DNA of 64,000 bases from CAZRQL01 sp964602415 (GCA_964602415.1 CAZRQL010000002.1:62001-126000); one strand, 5' to 3'. Positions 1 through 9,362 are shown, numbered from the stretch's first letter. Notes: generated by a model from the letters alone, not told the origin. A program made the numbers and translations.

Positions 1-961
1 CCCCAACCGCCGCAAAAAGTGCCGAATACATCAAATAACCAAATATGAAATAAAACAAAAAACCAAAGCCCAATGCAAAAAAATCCAAACTCAAAATAGC
101 TCCGGTTATTTTGGAAAAGTTGCTGTCTGCCTGTAAATCTTTTGAAGTTTGGGCGACATCGGCGGTGTTAATACCCAAAAAAATACCGGATACAAACAGC
201 AAAACCCCTACCAAAACCACCCATATCAGTATCTGAGTAAGGGCTACCAGCGCAACACCCAATATTTTGCCCAACATCAACTCAACAGGACGAACCGATG
301 AGATAATAATTTCAACAATTCGGTTGGTTTTTTCTTCCAACACCCCTCGCATCACCATTTGAGCATAAATAAATATAAACATATAAATAGCCAGTCCACC
401 CGCAAAGCCCACACCCATAGCCGCAAGCGAATTGGTGTTTTCCGTATCGGTAGTCAAGTTTTTACTGTCAAGTGCTATTTTTGTTTTTAAAGAATTTAGC
501 GTTTTTTGGTCTAAAGAGATGGCTGCCAATCTGCGTTCATACAGTATGTCCTCAATGGCGCGGGATATCTCTATGGATTGGGTGGCAGGTAAAGGTTTTT
601 CAGAATAAATGGTAAAGCCTTTGGGGTCTAAGGTATCAAATTTTGGGATGTAAAGCAGTGCAAAAGCATTGCTTTCTTGCTTGAATTTGTTTTTTACCGC
701 CTCCAAATTGTCTTCTATGAAGCGGTATTTGATTTGCGAAGTGGATTTGAGGTTGGTCGAATCAAAAAATCCGCTGTCATCCAATACGGCTATGGTGGTG
801 GTTTCGGTTTTAAGAGCCAAAAATACAGTAGGCAATACATACACAGCCGCTATCAAAATAGGCCCCAAAATGGACATGATGATAAAGCTTTTTTTGCGCA
901 CGCGGCTCAAATATTCACGCTCTAAGATGAGCGCAATACGGTTTACGGATATTTTATTCAT
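1..961 (-). CDS. ABC-2 family transporter permease, NatB-like (partial, C-terminus outside window)
   Basis: An open minus-strand frame starts with ATG at 961 (MNKISVNRIALILEREYLS) and runs off the left edge with about 320 residues visible. Residues 25-50 form a first membrane span. A long hydrophilic, probably extracytoplasmic, segment follows, and then a cluster of membrane spans that begins near the AAMGVGFAGGLAIYMF stretch. This order matches the Bacteroidota/NatB-type ABC-2 permeases, which pair with a separate ATPase for export; the substrate (sodium in NatAB, otherwise unknown) cannot be read from the sequence. The ATG overlaps the 3' end of the upstream ATPase gene by 8 nt, so the two are translationally coupled and almost certainly form one transporter. 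Confidence 0.85.
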   Translation of the reverse strand, partial: MNKISVNRIALILEREYLSRVRKKSFIIMSILGPILIAAVYVLPTVFLALKTETTTIAVLDDSGFFDSTNLKSTSQIKYRFIEDNLEAVKNKFKQESNAFALLYIPKFDTLDPKGFTIYSEKPLPATQSIEISRAIEDILYERRLAAISLDQKTLNSLKTKIALDSKNLTTDTENTNSLAAMGVGFAGGLAIYMFIFIYAQMVMRGVLEEKTNRIVEIIISSVRPVELMLGKILGVALVALTQILIWVVLVGVLLFVSGIFLGINTADVAQTSKDLQADSNFSKITGAILSLDFFALGFGFLFYFIFGYLMYSALFAAVG

Positions 962-1853
962 GGTTTTGCACGGCTTTGAAAAACACTTCTTCCATAGTGG
1001 GAAAATTTTCGTAAAAGGCTGTAATTTGGTTTTGGGCGGAAATGTACGAAAAAAGAGCAACCGAATCCTTTGAAAAAATGCGGCTGCGGTAGCAAAAATC
1101 ACTTATTTTGGTAGATGCAACGACTTGAAAATCCTCTTCAAGCCTCTCTAATGGCATTCGGGTCTCGACAGTAAAAGTAAAATCGCGGAACTGCTCCTTG
1201 ATTTGGTATTTTTCACCGTCCAGCACCTTTTTGGCTTTGTTGATAAGCGCAATATGGTCGCAAAGTTCTTCTACGCTTTCCATTCTGTGGGTAGAGAACA
1301 AAATGGTAGTCCCGTTTTCTTTGAGTCTGAGTATTTCATCTTTGATCAGGGAAGCATTGACAGGGTCAAAACCTGAAAAGGGTTCATCCAATATCAGCAA
1401 TTGCGGCTCATGGAGCACAGTGGCTATAAATTGTATTTTTTGCTGCATGCCCTTGGAAAGGTCTTCAACTTTTTTTGTCCACCAATCTTTTATGTCGAAC
1501 CGCTCAAACCAAAATTTGAGCCGCTCTTTGAGCAAAGCCGAACCCATTCCTTTGAGCCTGCCCAAATATTTCAACTGCTCGCCGACGGGCATTTTTTTGT
1601 ACAAGCCGCGCTCTTCGGGCATGTAGCCGATTTTTTCTACATGCTCGGCGACCAAAGGCTTGCCATCGAAGTACACCTTGCCGGTGTCAGGAAAAGTAAT
1701 TTGGTTGATGATCCTGATTAGGGTGGTTTTGCCCGCGCCGTTAGGCCCCAAAAGACCAAAAATTTTGCCTTTGGGGATGGACATGCTCACATCATCGAGT
1801 GCTCTGTGAGTCGCAAATTGTTTGCTGACCTGTTCTATTTCCAAAAGAGACAT
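954..1853 (-). CDS. ABC transporter ATP-binding protein, NatA-like
   Basis: This 299-residue protein is the nucleotide-binding subunit of an ABC-2 type exporter. It shows Walker A GPNGAGKTT (residues 36-44), an ABC signature LSKGM (132-136), Walker B LLILDEP (152-158) and an H-loop STHR near residue 188. Beyond the ATPase core it carries the extra C-terminal ~80 residues typical of NatA/CcmA-like subunits with a DUF4162-like tail. It lies between the adenosyltransferase gene (11 nt upstream) and the permease gene (8 nt overlap). Motifs are complete, so it should be an active ATPase. The transported substrate is unknown. Confidence 0.9.
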   Translation of the reverse strand: MSLLEIEQVSKQFATHRALDDVSMSIPKGKIFGLLGPNGAGKTTLIRIINQITFPDTGKVYFDGKPLVAEHVEKIGYMPEERGLYKKMPVGEQLKYLGRLKGMGSALLKERLKFWFERFDIKDWWTKKVEDLSKGMQQKIQFIATVLHEPQLLILDEPFSGFDPVNASLIKDEILRLKENGTTILFSTHRMESVEELCDHIALINKAKKVLDGEKYQIKEQFRDFTFTVETRMPLERLEEDFQVVASTKISDFCYRSRIFSKDSVALFSYISAQNQITAFYENFPTMEEVFFKAVQNHE

Positions 1854-1864
1854 ACTGAATGGGG

Positions 1865-2419
1865 TTATTGTTTGTTTGACTCATGGCTATTTTTCCAGAT
1901 TGTTTGTTCAATACCCAGCCTTTGGGCTACAAAGCGAGACAAAACAAAGAAATAATCCGAAAGACGGTTTAAATACTGAATAATCAAAGGGTCTGCCTGC
2001 CCGAGTTCTACACAGTACCGCTCCGCCCTGCGGCAAACTGTGCGGCACACATGACAAAGCGAAACGGCTTGATGGCCGCCGGGCAATACAAAATTGCGAA
2101 GGGGCGGCAGCAGGGCATCCATTTGGTCAATGGCCGTTTCAAGTTCAAAAATAGGCTCGTAAGACAGGATAGGCAAATGTTTTCTAAAACTTTCGTCTTC
2201 GGTAGCCAAATGAGAGCCTATCGTAAAAATATCCGACTGAATATTGCGTAAAAAATCTATCTCGGGTTGCATCTCCGGTTGGTCGGAAAGCAATCCAACA
2301 AAAGAGTTCAACTCGTCGGTAGTGCCGTAGGCTTGCAACCTCAAATCCGCTTTAGAGACCCTATGCCCCCCAAAAAGTGAGGTTAAGCCTTCATCTCCTG
2401 TTTTGGTGTAAATTTTCAT
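1865..2419 (-). CDS. pduO: PduO-type ATP:cob(I)alamin adenosyltransferase
   Basis: The 184-residue protein transfers the adenosyl group of ATP to cob(I)alamin, giving adenosylcobalamin for enzymes such as methylmalonyl-CoA mutase. The family N-terminus is plain: KTGDEGLTSLFGG at residues 6-18 (ATP binding) and YGTTDELNSFVG at 31-42. The arginine-rich helix CRTVCRRAERY near residue 130-140 completes the active site. Length agrees with the family. It is 13 nt after fhs and 11 nt before the NatA-like gene, so it probably shares their transcript. No cobalamin riboswitch or biosynthesis gene is visible nearby, which suggests salvage of imported corrinoids. Confidence 0.92.
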   Translation of the reverse strand: MKIYTKTGDEGLTSLFGGHRVSKADLRLQAYGTTDELNSFVGLLSDQPEMQPEIDFLRNIQSDIFTIGSHLATEDESFRKHLPILSYEPIFELETAIDQMDALLPPLRNFVLPGGHQAVSLCHVCRTVCRRAERYCVELGQADPLIIQYLNRLSDYFFVLSRFVAQRLGIEQTIWKNSHESNKQ

Positions 2420-2432
2420 ACAATAAATTAAT

Positions 2433-4067
2433 TTAACTCAACCCGTCTATTTCTCCGTTTGTCATTTTGATTTTGAGGGCTTGGGGCGATTTGGGCAGGC
2501 CGGGCATGCGCATGATATCGCCCGCTATGGCCACCACAAAACCCGCACCTGCATTGACAACAAAGTCTTGAACCTGAAAATCAAAATCTTGTGGATGAGG
2601 CCCCAAAGCCGTGTCGTGGCTAAAACTGTATTGGGTTTTGGCTACGCAAACGGGAAGTTTATCCCAGCCAAATTTCTCAAAATGAGAGAGTTTACTTTGG
2701 GCTTGGGCGGACAGTTTCACCCCTCTGCCACCGTACACGCGGCTGACGATGCCTTGAAGTTTTTCTGTGATGGGCTGGTGGTTTTCGTAGGCAAAGTGTA
2801 TGGCAGGTGCGGGACGGCTTTCCGCCAATTTTGCTACTTTCTCCGCTAAAGAAGCAGCCCCTGCCCCTCCTTTTGCAAAGCCTTCATTGACAGCCGCTTC
2901 TATACCCAAATCAGCGCACCACTCCAGCACTTGGTTGATTTCAGTCTCTGTATCAAAGCCGTAGCGGTTGAGTGATAAAATAATGTTTTGATTGAAGCCC
3001 TTCAAGTTGTCCACATGGCGGCGAACGTTTGCCCATCCTTTTTTTAAGGCTTGACTGTCAGGGTGTTGCATACTGGTCTCTGTAGCTCCACCGTGCAATT
3101 TGATGGCCTGCAATGAAGCCACCAGCACAGCGGCAGAAGGCCTCAAATCCCCTACCCTGCATTTGATATCCAAAAATTTCTCTGCTCCCAAATCGCTGCC
3201 AAAGCCGGCTTCTGTTACCACAAACTCACTGAGGGCAAGGGCACTGCGGGTGGCTATCAAACTATTGCAGCCGTGCGCAATATTGGCAAAAGGGCCGCCA
3301 TGTATCAAAGCGGGGGTGTGTTCAGTGGTTTGCACCAAGTTGGGCAGTAGGGCATCTTTCAACAGCACGGCAATAGAGCCACTGACACCCAAATCTGCAA
3401 GGGTGAAAGGCGTTTTTTGGTGGGTGTAGCCCAACACAATCCTATCGAGCCTTTCCATAAGATCTTGCTCGTCTTTGGCCAAACAAAGCAAGGCCATAAT
3501 CTCTGAGGCCGCCGTAATATCAAAGCCCGTTTCGGTCGGCAAACCCTGCCCCAGCCCTGTTATGGTCTGCCTGAGCATCCTGTCATTGACATCCAACACA
3601 CGCTTCCAAAGTACCGAAGACAAAGCCGTTTTGTAGTAGTAGCGGTGGTTGTCCAGCAAAGCGGCTATCATGTTGTTGGCTGAAGTGATGGCATGAAAAT
3701 CGCCCGTAAAGTGCAAGTTAATGTCTTGCATGGGAAGCACTTGGGCGTAGCCTCCGCCGGCTGCTCCTCCCTTCATCCCAAAGCAAGGCCCCAAACTCGG
3801 CTCTCTCAACACTACGATAGATTTGCGGCCTATATGGTTGAGACCCAAAGAGAGGGACACAGAAGTAACCGTTTTGCCTACACCAGCTTTGTTGGGAGTA
3901 ATGGCCGTTACCAAGATGAGTTTGGAATCGGGATTTACTCGGTCTTGAGGGTAGATTTTTGCTTTGTGTTTTCCATAGGGAATGTGGTCTTCAATTCCCA
4001 AAGAGTGGGCTATTTCAAAAATAGGGCGCAATTGGGCAGACCTCGAAATCTCAATATCGGTTAGCAT
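2433..4067 (-). CDS. fhs: Formate--tetrahydrofolate ligase
   Basis: The enzyme makes 10-formyltetrahydrofolate from formate, THF and ATP in cytosolic one-carbon metabolism. I start it at ATG 4067 (MLTDIEISRSAQLRPI), giving 544 residues, the normal family size. An upstream in-frame start at 4304 would cross a terminator and the end of the neighbouring gene. The family blocks LREPSLGPCFGMKGGAAGGG, FTGDFHAITSANNM and GGPFANIAHGCNS are all present. The phosphate loop reads TPNKAGVGKT, where many relatives have TPAGEGKT; the lysine and threonine are kept, so activity is expected. It is the first gene of a minus-strand run with the adenosyltransferase and the NatAB-like transporter. Confidence 0.95.
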   Translation of the reverse strand: MLTDIEISRSAQLRPIFEIAHSLGIEDHIPYGKHKAKIYPQDRVNPDSKLILVTAITPNKAGVGKTVTSVSLSLGLNHIGRKSIVVLREPSLGPCFGMKGGAAGGGYAQVLPMQDINLHFTGDFHAITSANNMIAALLDNHRYYYKTALSSVLWKRVLDVNDRMLRQTITGLGQGLPTETGFDITAASEIMALLCLAKDEQDLMERLDRIVLGYTHQKTPFTLADLGVSGSIAVLLKDALLPNLVQTTEHTPALIHGGPFANIAHGCNSLIATRSALALSEFVVTEAGFGSDLGAEKFLDIKCRVGDLRPSAAVLVASLQAIKLHGGATETSMQHPDSQALKKGWANVRRHVDNLKGFNQNIILSLNRYGFDTETEINQVLEWCADLGIEAAVNEGFAKGGAGAASLAEKVAKLAESRPAPAIHFAYENHQPITEKLQGIVSRVYGGRGVKLSAQAQSKLSHFEKFGWDKLPVCVAKTQYSFSHDTALGPHPQDFDFQVQDFVVNAGAGFVVAIAGDIMRMPGLPKSPQALKIKMTNGEIDGLS

Positions 4068-4113
4068 GTACAGTATTTTTCTACTGCAATGTATTGAAGT
4101 TTTGGGTTTAAAC

Positions 4114-4145
4114 AAAAAAAGCCCTCCTTTTTTAGAAGAGGGCTT
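4114..4145 (-). terminator. Intrinsic terminator after the T9SS protease gene
   Basis: On the minus strand an AAGCCCTC / GAGGGCTT-type hairpin (one bulged base) is followed by seven T residues. It lies 16 nt after the protease stop codon and just before the fhs start, and so separates the two transcripts. Confidence 0.85.
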
Positions 4146-4161
4146 AAAAGCGCGGTTTTTT

Positions 4162-7100
4162 TTATTCTTTGACAAATCGGACGGTCTGCTGCCCGAAATC
4201 GGTCTGCACGTTGAGGCTGTAAATACCCGCCGATAGGTTTGCAATATCCACCGTAAACTCGTTTGCATTTGAATCCGACTGTAGTACCAGTTTTCCCAAC
4301 ACATCGTATATGCGAACCAACCTTAGTTGTCCGGCGTCATCAGTTTGGATGGTAAGCGAAGTCGAAGCGGGATTGGGGTACACCAACAAAGAATATTGCA
4401 GGGATTGGTCTATGGAAACCAAGTCGCCTTTCATTTCGCAGTACTTGGAAACGACCCTGCGTCCATCTTGGGAGTTGCGGTAAGATGCCACGCGGTAACT
4501 GACTTTGCGACGCGCCTGACTGGGCGAAAGAATGTCGTCGTAAAAAGTCTGATTTTGGGACACTTCGGTCAAGTTTTCCCAAACAGCAGGCACCAAATCG
4601 GTAAATTGTCTCTGCAAAACAAAGCCGTTTTCCAAAGCAGAATTGTCCTTCCAAGAAAAGCGCACGATATTGCCGGGCAAAACAGTGGCCTGACAATCAG
4701 AGGGAATCTCGGGGATGGCTATCATGCAGAAGTTGGCATTTCTGGAAGCACTAAAGTTGGCATTGGGTATGAGAGGCTCATCGCTGCCTTCGATGGTGGC
4801 GCGGGCAAAACCCGGCGAAGCGATTCCATTACCGCCTTTGTCGGTGAGCCTGAAAGTGTAGCAAAGGGCGGTATCTAAGCATAGTCTTGACGTGTACAAA
4901 GTATTGGCTTTAAGCCCTGTAAAATCACGGCTGTAAATGACTTTGTCCTGAGAAAGGATTTCCCATTTGCTCTCTTGGGGCTTGTTGTCGGTCTGAAGTT
5001 CCACTATCAGGAAAACTCCCGACTTGTTGCCCAATTTAACAGAAACTTGTACGCTGTCGTTGACACTGACTTGGTCGGCAGGTGTTTGGGTAACAGATAC
5101 ACGGGATAATAACTCAAATTGCTGGTTTTGAGCTACATCAAAAAATTCATTGGTACTCGAAAAATCGAATATTTCTTCACCTTCGGGGTTCAGCGGGCGG
5201 TCGTTGGTGATGGTTGCAGTTTTTGAGCCTATTTTGACCGATAGTTGGTAGCTGCTGACAGCATTTTTGCCATTGTTGGCTACTTTGATAACGGGGGAGA
5301 TTTTGCCATCGCAACTCAGTCCGCCATCGGTGGGGTTAATAACCTCCGTTATAGTCAAATCTACTTGTGGCTGTTGGGCTGTATGCTTGCCGGGTGTCAT
5401 ATTTGAGAGTGTGAGTTCACTGACTTGCCACTCGTGGAAGTTGAGTGTTGAGAAGTTGGAGGCGTTGGGTTTGACGACATTGGGGCGGCGCGAGACAACT
5501 TTGTTGGTATAATCCCAAAACAGCCCTGTTCCGTTTTTGCCTCTTTCGCCGTAGCTGTCTGAGCGGCTCGCGCTCACCATCTCATACACATCGTTGCCGT
5601 CGCCGAGTCCGTCCGCTATCAAATTGGGGGCAGGGAGTTTCCATGCGGTATCAAATGCTGTATTGGCTACTACATACGTTTGTCCGGGCAACAAATCAAA
5701 GGCAGGCAAAGCAATGCTTCGCTGATTGGAGCTGCTTCCATCAACCAATATTCTGAGGTTTAAGGCGTTGAGTTTCATTTTTCTATCGGGGTGCGCATTG
5801 TAAAGCTCAATGTAGCGGACGGGTTTTCCGTCAATGACTCCGGAGGCTATTTCGGAGATAATAACATTGGGGTTGGCTTCGTTGGGGTCTAAGCCGGGCA
5901 ACTCCAAAAATTCCTTGTTGAGCGGGTCGAGCCAGTCACGGAGTCTGGAACTGCTGCTGCCACCGTTTGCCCATGCCCAAGAAAACTTGCCATAATAAGA
6001 AGTTCCTGTCCCTATGCCATTGGTACAGTTTCCTGAGCCGCCGTGTAGCGTGCCGTGAATGAGACGGCTTTCTATCCCAAAAAGTGGTGAACCCGATGAC
6101 CCACCCTCAGAATATCCTTTGGTGATATTCAGACCCCAATGCGAATTATTGGGCACTACATAACCTCCTATATTCACATCAGGGGCAGAGATGGCAGCAC
6201 TGAACTCGGTAATCTTTTTGATATCGCCTGCAGGGTGGCTTATGCCTATACACCTACCCGGCGATTTGTCTTCTCTATTCCAACCTGCAAAGTAAGGATT
6301 GGGAGGCAAGCCTTTGAGTTCTGTAAGCCAAGTGTCGGCTTCTCGCAAAGTCATGCGAACCGTTCCTCCGACCACTATATCAGGGGTAACGTCTTGGTTG
6401 CTGCAACCGGGGGATTCGTAATTGAAATGAAACTGAGTCTGGTCATAATTGACCCCACCTGCCTGACAGTGAAAAGCAGAGTAAAAATAGGCTTTCTCGT
6501 CCAAGGCTGTGTTGTTGACAAGGCTACCCGAACAAAAGCCCGCCCCACCCGAAGAAGAAATAATCAAAATTTTGGCCACGGCACGCTTTTCTTGTTGCCA
6601 GTTTGCCCCTATATCAGTGCTGCAATTGACGTTGATGTTGCAGGTTGCAGAACGGCCAAATTGCGTAGCTTTATACTGTATGTATTGCTGGCGTTGGTAT
6701 TCTGAGTCATTTTTGATAGCAGGCTCATAGAAATAGCTGAATTTATCAATCGAAATTTGGCCTTGTCCGCGTGCCGATGCCGGCTCATAATATTCAAAGA
6801 CCGTGGTTTCTCCTGCTATCATGGCCGTAGAGTAGCCGGAGGTAGGGTCGGGGTTGTTGGCCGAGGTAAAGCCCCCCCAAACCACCGACTTGTCGGCATT
6901 GGTTACGTAAAGCAAAGCCCCTGCAGGGATGATAAAGCGGTCATAAAGAGCCACCAAGCCCAAAGCCTCTGGTATCCTGACCACCAAACGCCAAACCCTG
7001 TCGCCATTGGGCAATTGCTCCCAAAGGCCGCTGTTATTGAGGGTTAGCCCTGCTTTAACGCCTACGGCCACCTGGTTGGCTACATCGGAAGCCCTAAAAA

Positions 7101-7260
7101 GGCTTTTGTCGGGCTTGGCAATCAGATGGACTGACAGCAATTGATGAGGGGTCAGGTGGTCTGCAAACTTTTCGCTTAACGGCCTACCCCCTACATTGGG
7201 CTGCGCCCAAAGCATTGTGCTCAAGAGGCACAGCAGTAAAATTGGTTTGATACACTTCAT
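4162..7260 (-). CDS. Secreted trypsin-like (lysyl endopeptidase-like) protease with lamin-tail and T9SS type A sorting domains
   Basis: This 1032-residue protein has a signal peptide (residues 1-19, cleavage after LWA). Its S1-fold protease domain has H264 (SAFHC), D309 (EADTWL) and S389 in GGSSGSP, the arrangement of Achromobacter lysyl endopeptidase. A lamin-tail domain follows at about 464-600 (IISEIASG..IELYN). The central part holds Ig-like/adhesion segments, including one about residues 870-960 with a fibronectin-like look. The last ~75 residues, beginning YPNPASTSLTI and ending VRFVKE, are a type A T9SS sorting signal, so the protein is exported by T9SS and anchored or released at the cell surface. 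The cleavage preference for Lys is inferred from the family. Confidence 0.9.
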   Translation of the reverse strand: MKCIKPILLLCLLSTMLWAQPNVGGRPLSEKFADHLTPHQLLSVHLIAKPDKSLFRASDVANQVAVGVKAGLTLNNSGLWEQLPNGDRVWRLVVRIPEALGLVALYDRFIIPAGALLYVTNADKSVVWGGFTSANNPDPTSGYSTAMIAGETTVFEYYEPASARGQGQISIDKFSYFYEPAIKNDSEYQRQQYIQYKATQFGRSATCNINVNCSTDIGANWQQEKRAVAKILIISSSGGAGFCSGSLVNNTALDEKAYFYSAFHCQAGGVNYDQTQFHFNYESPGCSNQDVTPDIVVGGTVRMTLREADTWLTELKGLPPNPYFAGWNREDKSPGRCIGISHPAGDIKKITEFSAAISAPDVNIGGYVVPNNSHWGLNITKGYSEGGSSGSPLFGIESRLIHGTLHGGSGNCTNGIGTGTSYYGKFSWAWANGGSSSSRLRDWLDPLNKEFLELPGLDPNEANPNVIISEIASGVIDGKPVRYIELYNAHPDRKMKLNALNLRILVDGSSSNQRSIALPAFDLLPGQTYVVANTAFDTAWKLPAPNLIADGLGDGNDVYEMVSASRSDSYGERGKNGTGLFWDYTNKVVSRRPNVVKPNASNFSTLNFHEWQVSELTLSNMTPGKHTAQQPQVDLTITEVINPTDGGLSCDGKISPVIKVANNGKNAVSSYQLSVKIGSKTATITNDRPLNPEGEEIFDFSSTNEFFDVAQNQQFELLSRVSVTQTPADQVSVNDSVQVSVKLGNKSGVFLIVELQTDNKPQESKWEILSQDKVIYSRDFTGLKANTLYTSRLCLDTALCYTFRLTDKGGNGIASPGFARATIEGSDEPLIPNANFSASRNANFCMIAIPEIPSDCQATVLPGNIVRFSWKDNSALENGFVLQRQFTDLVPAVWENLTEVSQNQTFYDDILSPSQARRKVSYRVASYRNSQDGRRVVSKYCEMKGDLVSIDQSLQYSLLVYPNPASTSLTIQTDDAGQLRLVRIYDVLGKLVLQSDSNANEFTVDIANLSAGIYSLNVQTDFGQQTVRFVKE

Positions 7261-7379
7261 TGAAACAAATTTGTATGATGTTACAAAGTACGTTTTTTTT
7301 CTTTACCTGCTGCTTATTTTGATTAGATTGTTAACAAATTCTTCAACCAAAATCAACCTGCGGGACTACCCGGCTGCAT

Positions 7380-7387
7380 TATCTTTG
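7380..7387 (+). promoter_or_regulatory. Bacteroidota -7 box (TATCTTTG)
   Basis: The octamer fits TAnnTTTG and ends 15 nt before the ATG at 7403. I see no good TTTG -33 box at the right distance. Confidence 0.55.
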
Positions 7388-7402
7388 CGGCAAATTGTCA
7401 AA

Positions 7403-8668
7403 ATGCCTAAAATTTGTTCTGCCTCCGAGGCACTTAGCCTGCTGAAAAGCCACCAACGAGTTTTTATACAAGGTGCAGCCATGACCCCTACCCTTTTGGT
7501 AAATGCCATGCTTGAGCAAAAAGTTGAAAATGTGGAAGTTGTCCATATTCATACCGAAGGAGATGCGGCCTATACCCGGCCCGAATACAAAGGAATTTTC
7601 AAAACCAGAGCTTTTTTTGTGGGGGCTAACATGCGCAAAGCCATTGCAGAAGGACGCGCCGACTACGCTCCGGTTTTTTTGAGCGAAATCCCCTTGCTTT
7701 TTAGTCAGGGCATTTTGCCCATAGACATCGCCTTGATACAAGTCAGCCCTCCCGACAAACACGGCCTGTGTACGTTGGGCACTTCGGTAGATGTAGCCCT
7801 GTCGGCGGTACAAAATGCCAAAACCGTGATTGCGCAAGTCAATCCCCAAGTTCCGCGCACCCACGGCGACGGACTGCTGAAATGGGAGTCGCTCAGTGCC
7901 GTAGTGGAGTGCGATGTGCCCCTGCACGAATCCAAGCCCTGTGTCATAGATGAAGTAACCGCCAAAATCGGGCAGCGCGTGGCTTCGCTGATAGAAGACG
8001 GAGCTACCTTGCAAATGGGCATAGGAGCCATCCCCGATGCTGTCCTTAGCCAGTTGCATTCACACAAGCGTTTGGGAATACATACAGAAATGTTTTCTGA
8101 CGGCATTATTCCTTTGGTTGAAAAAGGAGTTATCACCAATGAAGAAAAATTGGTTTCCAAAGGTAAAATTATTTCTTGTTTCGCCGTAGGCTCTCGCAAA
8201 CTCTACGACTTTATTGACGACAACCCTTTTGTGCGAATGCGTGGGGCAGACTACACCAATGACACGGCTCTCATCCGCCGCAACCCAAAAGCAACGGCCA
8301 TCAACAGTGCCATAGAAGTCGATTTGGTGGGGCAGGTGTGTGCAGATACCATCGGCACGATGCAGTTTAGTGGAGTAGGCGGACAGATGGATTTCATCAG
8401 AGGGGCGGCACTGTCACCCGGCGGCAAAGCCATCATAGCCTTGGCAAGCCAGACCAAAGGAATCAGCAAAATTGTGCCTTTTCTCAAACCCGGAGCCTCA
8501 GTAACAACCACCCGCGCCCATGTGCGTTTTGTGGTTACCGAACACGGAATAGCCGACCTGTTTGGCAAATCGCTGACAGAGAGAGCCAAAGCACTCATAG
8601 CCATAGCCCATCCCGAACAGCGCGAAACCCTCGAAAAAGCGGCCAAAGAACGCTTTAAACTTTTTTGA
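7403..8668 (+). CDS. Acetyl-CoA hydrolase / acetate (4-hydroxybutyrate) CoA-transferase family protein
   Basis: The 421-residue protein belongs to the Cat1/AbfT-like CoA-transferase family, which moves CoA between acyl-CoAs and carboxylates through a glutamyl-CoA intermediate. Visible blocks are IQVSPPDKHGLCTLGTSVD (substrate loop), LQMGIGAIPDAVL and GIHTEMFSDGI; the E of TEM is the expected nucleophile. The GVGGQMDFIRGAALSPGGK block and the C-terminal VTEHGIADLFGKS are also diagnostic. I start at ATG 7403 (MPKICSASEAL) because it lies just after a -7 box; the longer frame from 7196 would overlap the divergent protease gene. The exact acyl substrate is not determined. Confidence 0.9.
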   Translation: MPKICSASEALSLLKSHQRVFIQGAAMTPTLLVNAMLEQKVENVEVVHIHTEGDAAYTRPEYKGIFKTRAFFVGANMRKAIAEGRADYAPVFLSEIPLLFSQGILPIDIALIQVSPPDKHGLCTLGTSVDVALSAVQNAKTVIAQVNPQVPRTHGDGLLKWESLSAVVECDVPLHESKPCVIDEVTAKIGQRVASLIEDGATLQMGIGAIPDAVLSQLHSHKRLGIHTEMFSDGIIPLVEKGVITNEEKLVSKGKIISCFAVGSRKLYDFIDDNPFVRMRGADYTNDTALIRRNPKATAINSAIEVDLVGQVCADTIGTMQFSGVGGQMDFIRGAALSPGGKAIIALASQTKGISKIVPFLKPGASVTTTRAHVRFVVTEHGIADLFGKSLTERAKALIAIAHPEQRETLEKAAKERFKLF

Positions 8669-8735
8669 TTGGAAAAAGTTTTTGTACAAAAGAAAGTTTC
8701 GATTGTCTATAATAATGGTAACAAATTTTATTTTT

Positions 8736-9344
8736 ATGAAACCAATTTATTTCCTCTCTTTGCCTTTACTGGCTCTTGTTTTCATTTTCTCTTGTGGTAA
8801 AAAAGAAGATGCCAAAACCCCTATCAACAAAAAAGAAGTCATCACCACAACCAACTGGGGAACAGCATCAAGCAAGGTTAAAATCACTACGGGAAACCCT
8901 CTGGTGGATGCCGCTTTAGCTGCTTCCGGGCAAGCCAGTCTTGATCTCAATGCAGATTTGGAAGCATGTGAAAAGGATGACTATATTCAATATAAAGTAA
9001 ATGGCAAAATATTTACAGTAGATGCCGGGGTCAAATGCCCTGATTCAGAGGATATGGAAATCGGGACTTGGACGCTGAGTTCAGATGAAACCAAGTTTAC
9101 TGTAAATCTCGATGATGATGATGACGACGATGATGATGATGATGATGATGACAATGATGATGAAGATCTTATATTGGGGACAATATTTGAAAGCCTGCCA
9201 AAACTCCTTCAAAATATGACCATCAAGCGATTGACCGCTACCAACTTTGACCTTACCAATAAAGTGGTTTCAAATTCAATCAATATTAACGGAATAGACG
9301 TGAAATTGACTATTGAAATTGAAGTGAATCAGGTCAAGAGATAA
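8736..9344 (+). CDS. Lipoprotein with a poly-aspartate tract, lipocalin-like
   Basis: This 202-residue protein starts MKPIYFLSLPLLAL with lipobox FIFSC, so it should be a lipid-anchored envelope protein; I choose ATG 8736 because it gives a clean signal peptide. The middle contains a tandem of about 14 Asp residues, then NDDED, encoded by a GAT/GAC repeat. The flanking WTLSSDETKFTV and the alternating strand pattern recall small lipocalin-like domains of Bacteroidota, but this is weak. The acidic run could bind calcium or simply be an unstable linker. It is flanked by the CoA-transferase gene upstream and a terminator downstream and looks monocistronic. Confidence 0.75.
   Translation: MKPIYFLSLPLLALVFIFSCGKKEDAKTPINKKEVITTTNWGTASSKVKITTGNPLVDAALAASGQASLDLNADLEACEKDDYIQYKVNGKIFTVDAGVKCPDSEDMEIGTWTLSSDETKFTVNLDDDDDDDDDDDDDDNDDEDLILGTIFESLPKLLQNMTIKRLTATNFDLTNKVVSNSININGIDVKLTIEIEVNQVKR
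9111..9167 (+). repeat. In-frame GAT/GAC trinucleotide microsatellite
   Basis: Fourteen consecutive Asp codons (mostly GAT) are followed by AAT GAT GAT GAA GAT. The unit is three bases, so slippage would change the length of the acidic tract without breaking the frame. Confidence 0.9.
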
Positions 9345-9362
9345 GGTTATCTTATCAATTAA

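Noticed and set aside
2405..2440. A cobalamin riboswitch before the adenosyltransferase gene
   Set aside because: Only 13 nt separate it from fhs; there is no room for a riboswitch.
4068..4304. Longer start for fhs at 4304
   Set aside because: It would run through the terminator at 4114-4145 and overlap the end of the protease gene; the conserved N-terminus begins at 4067.
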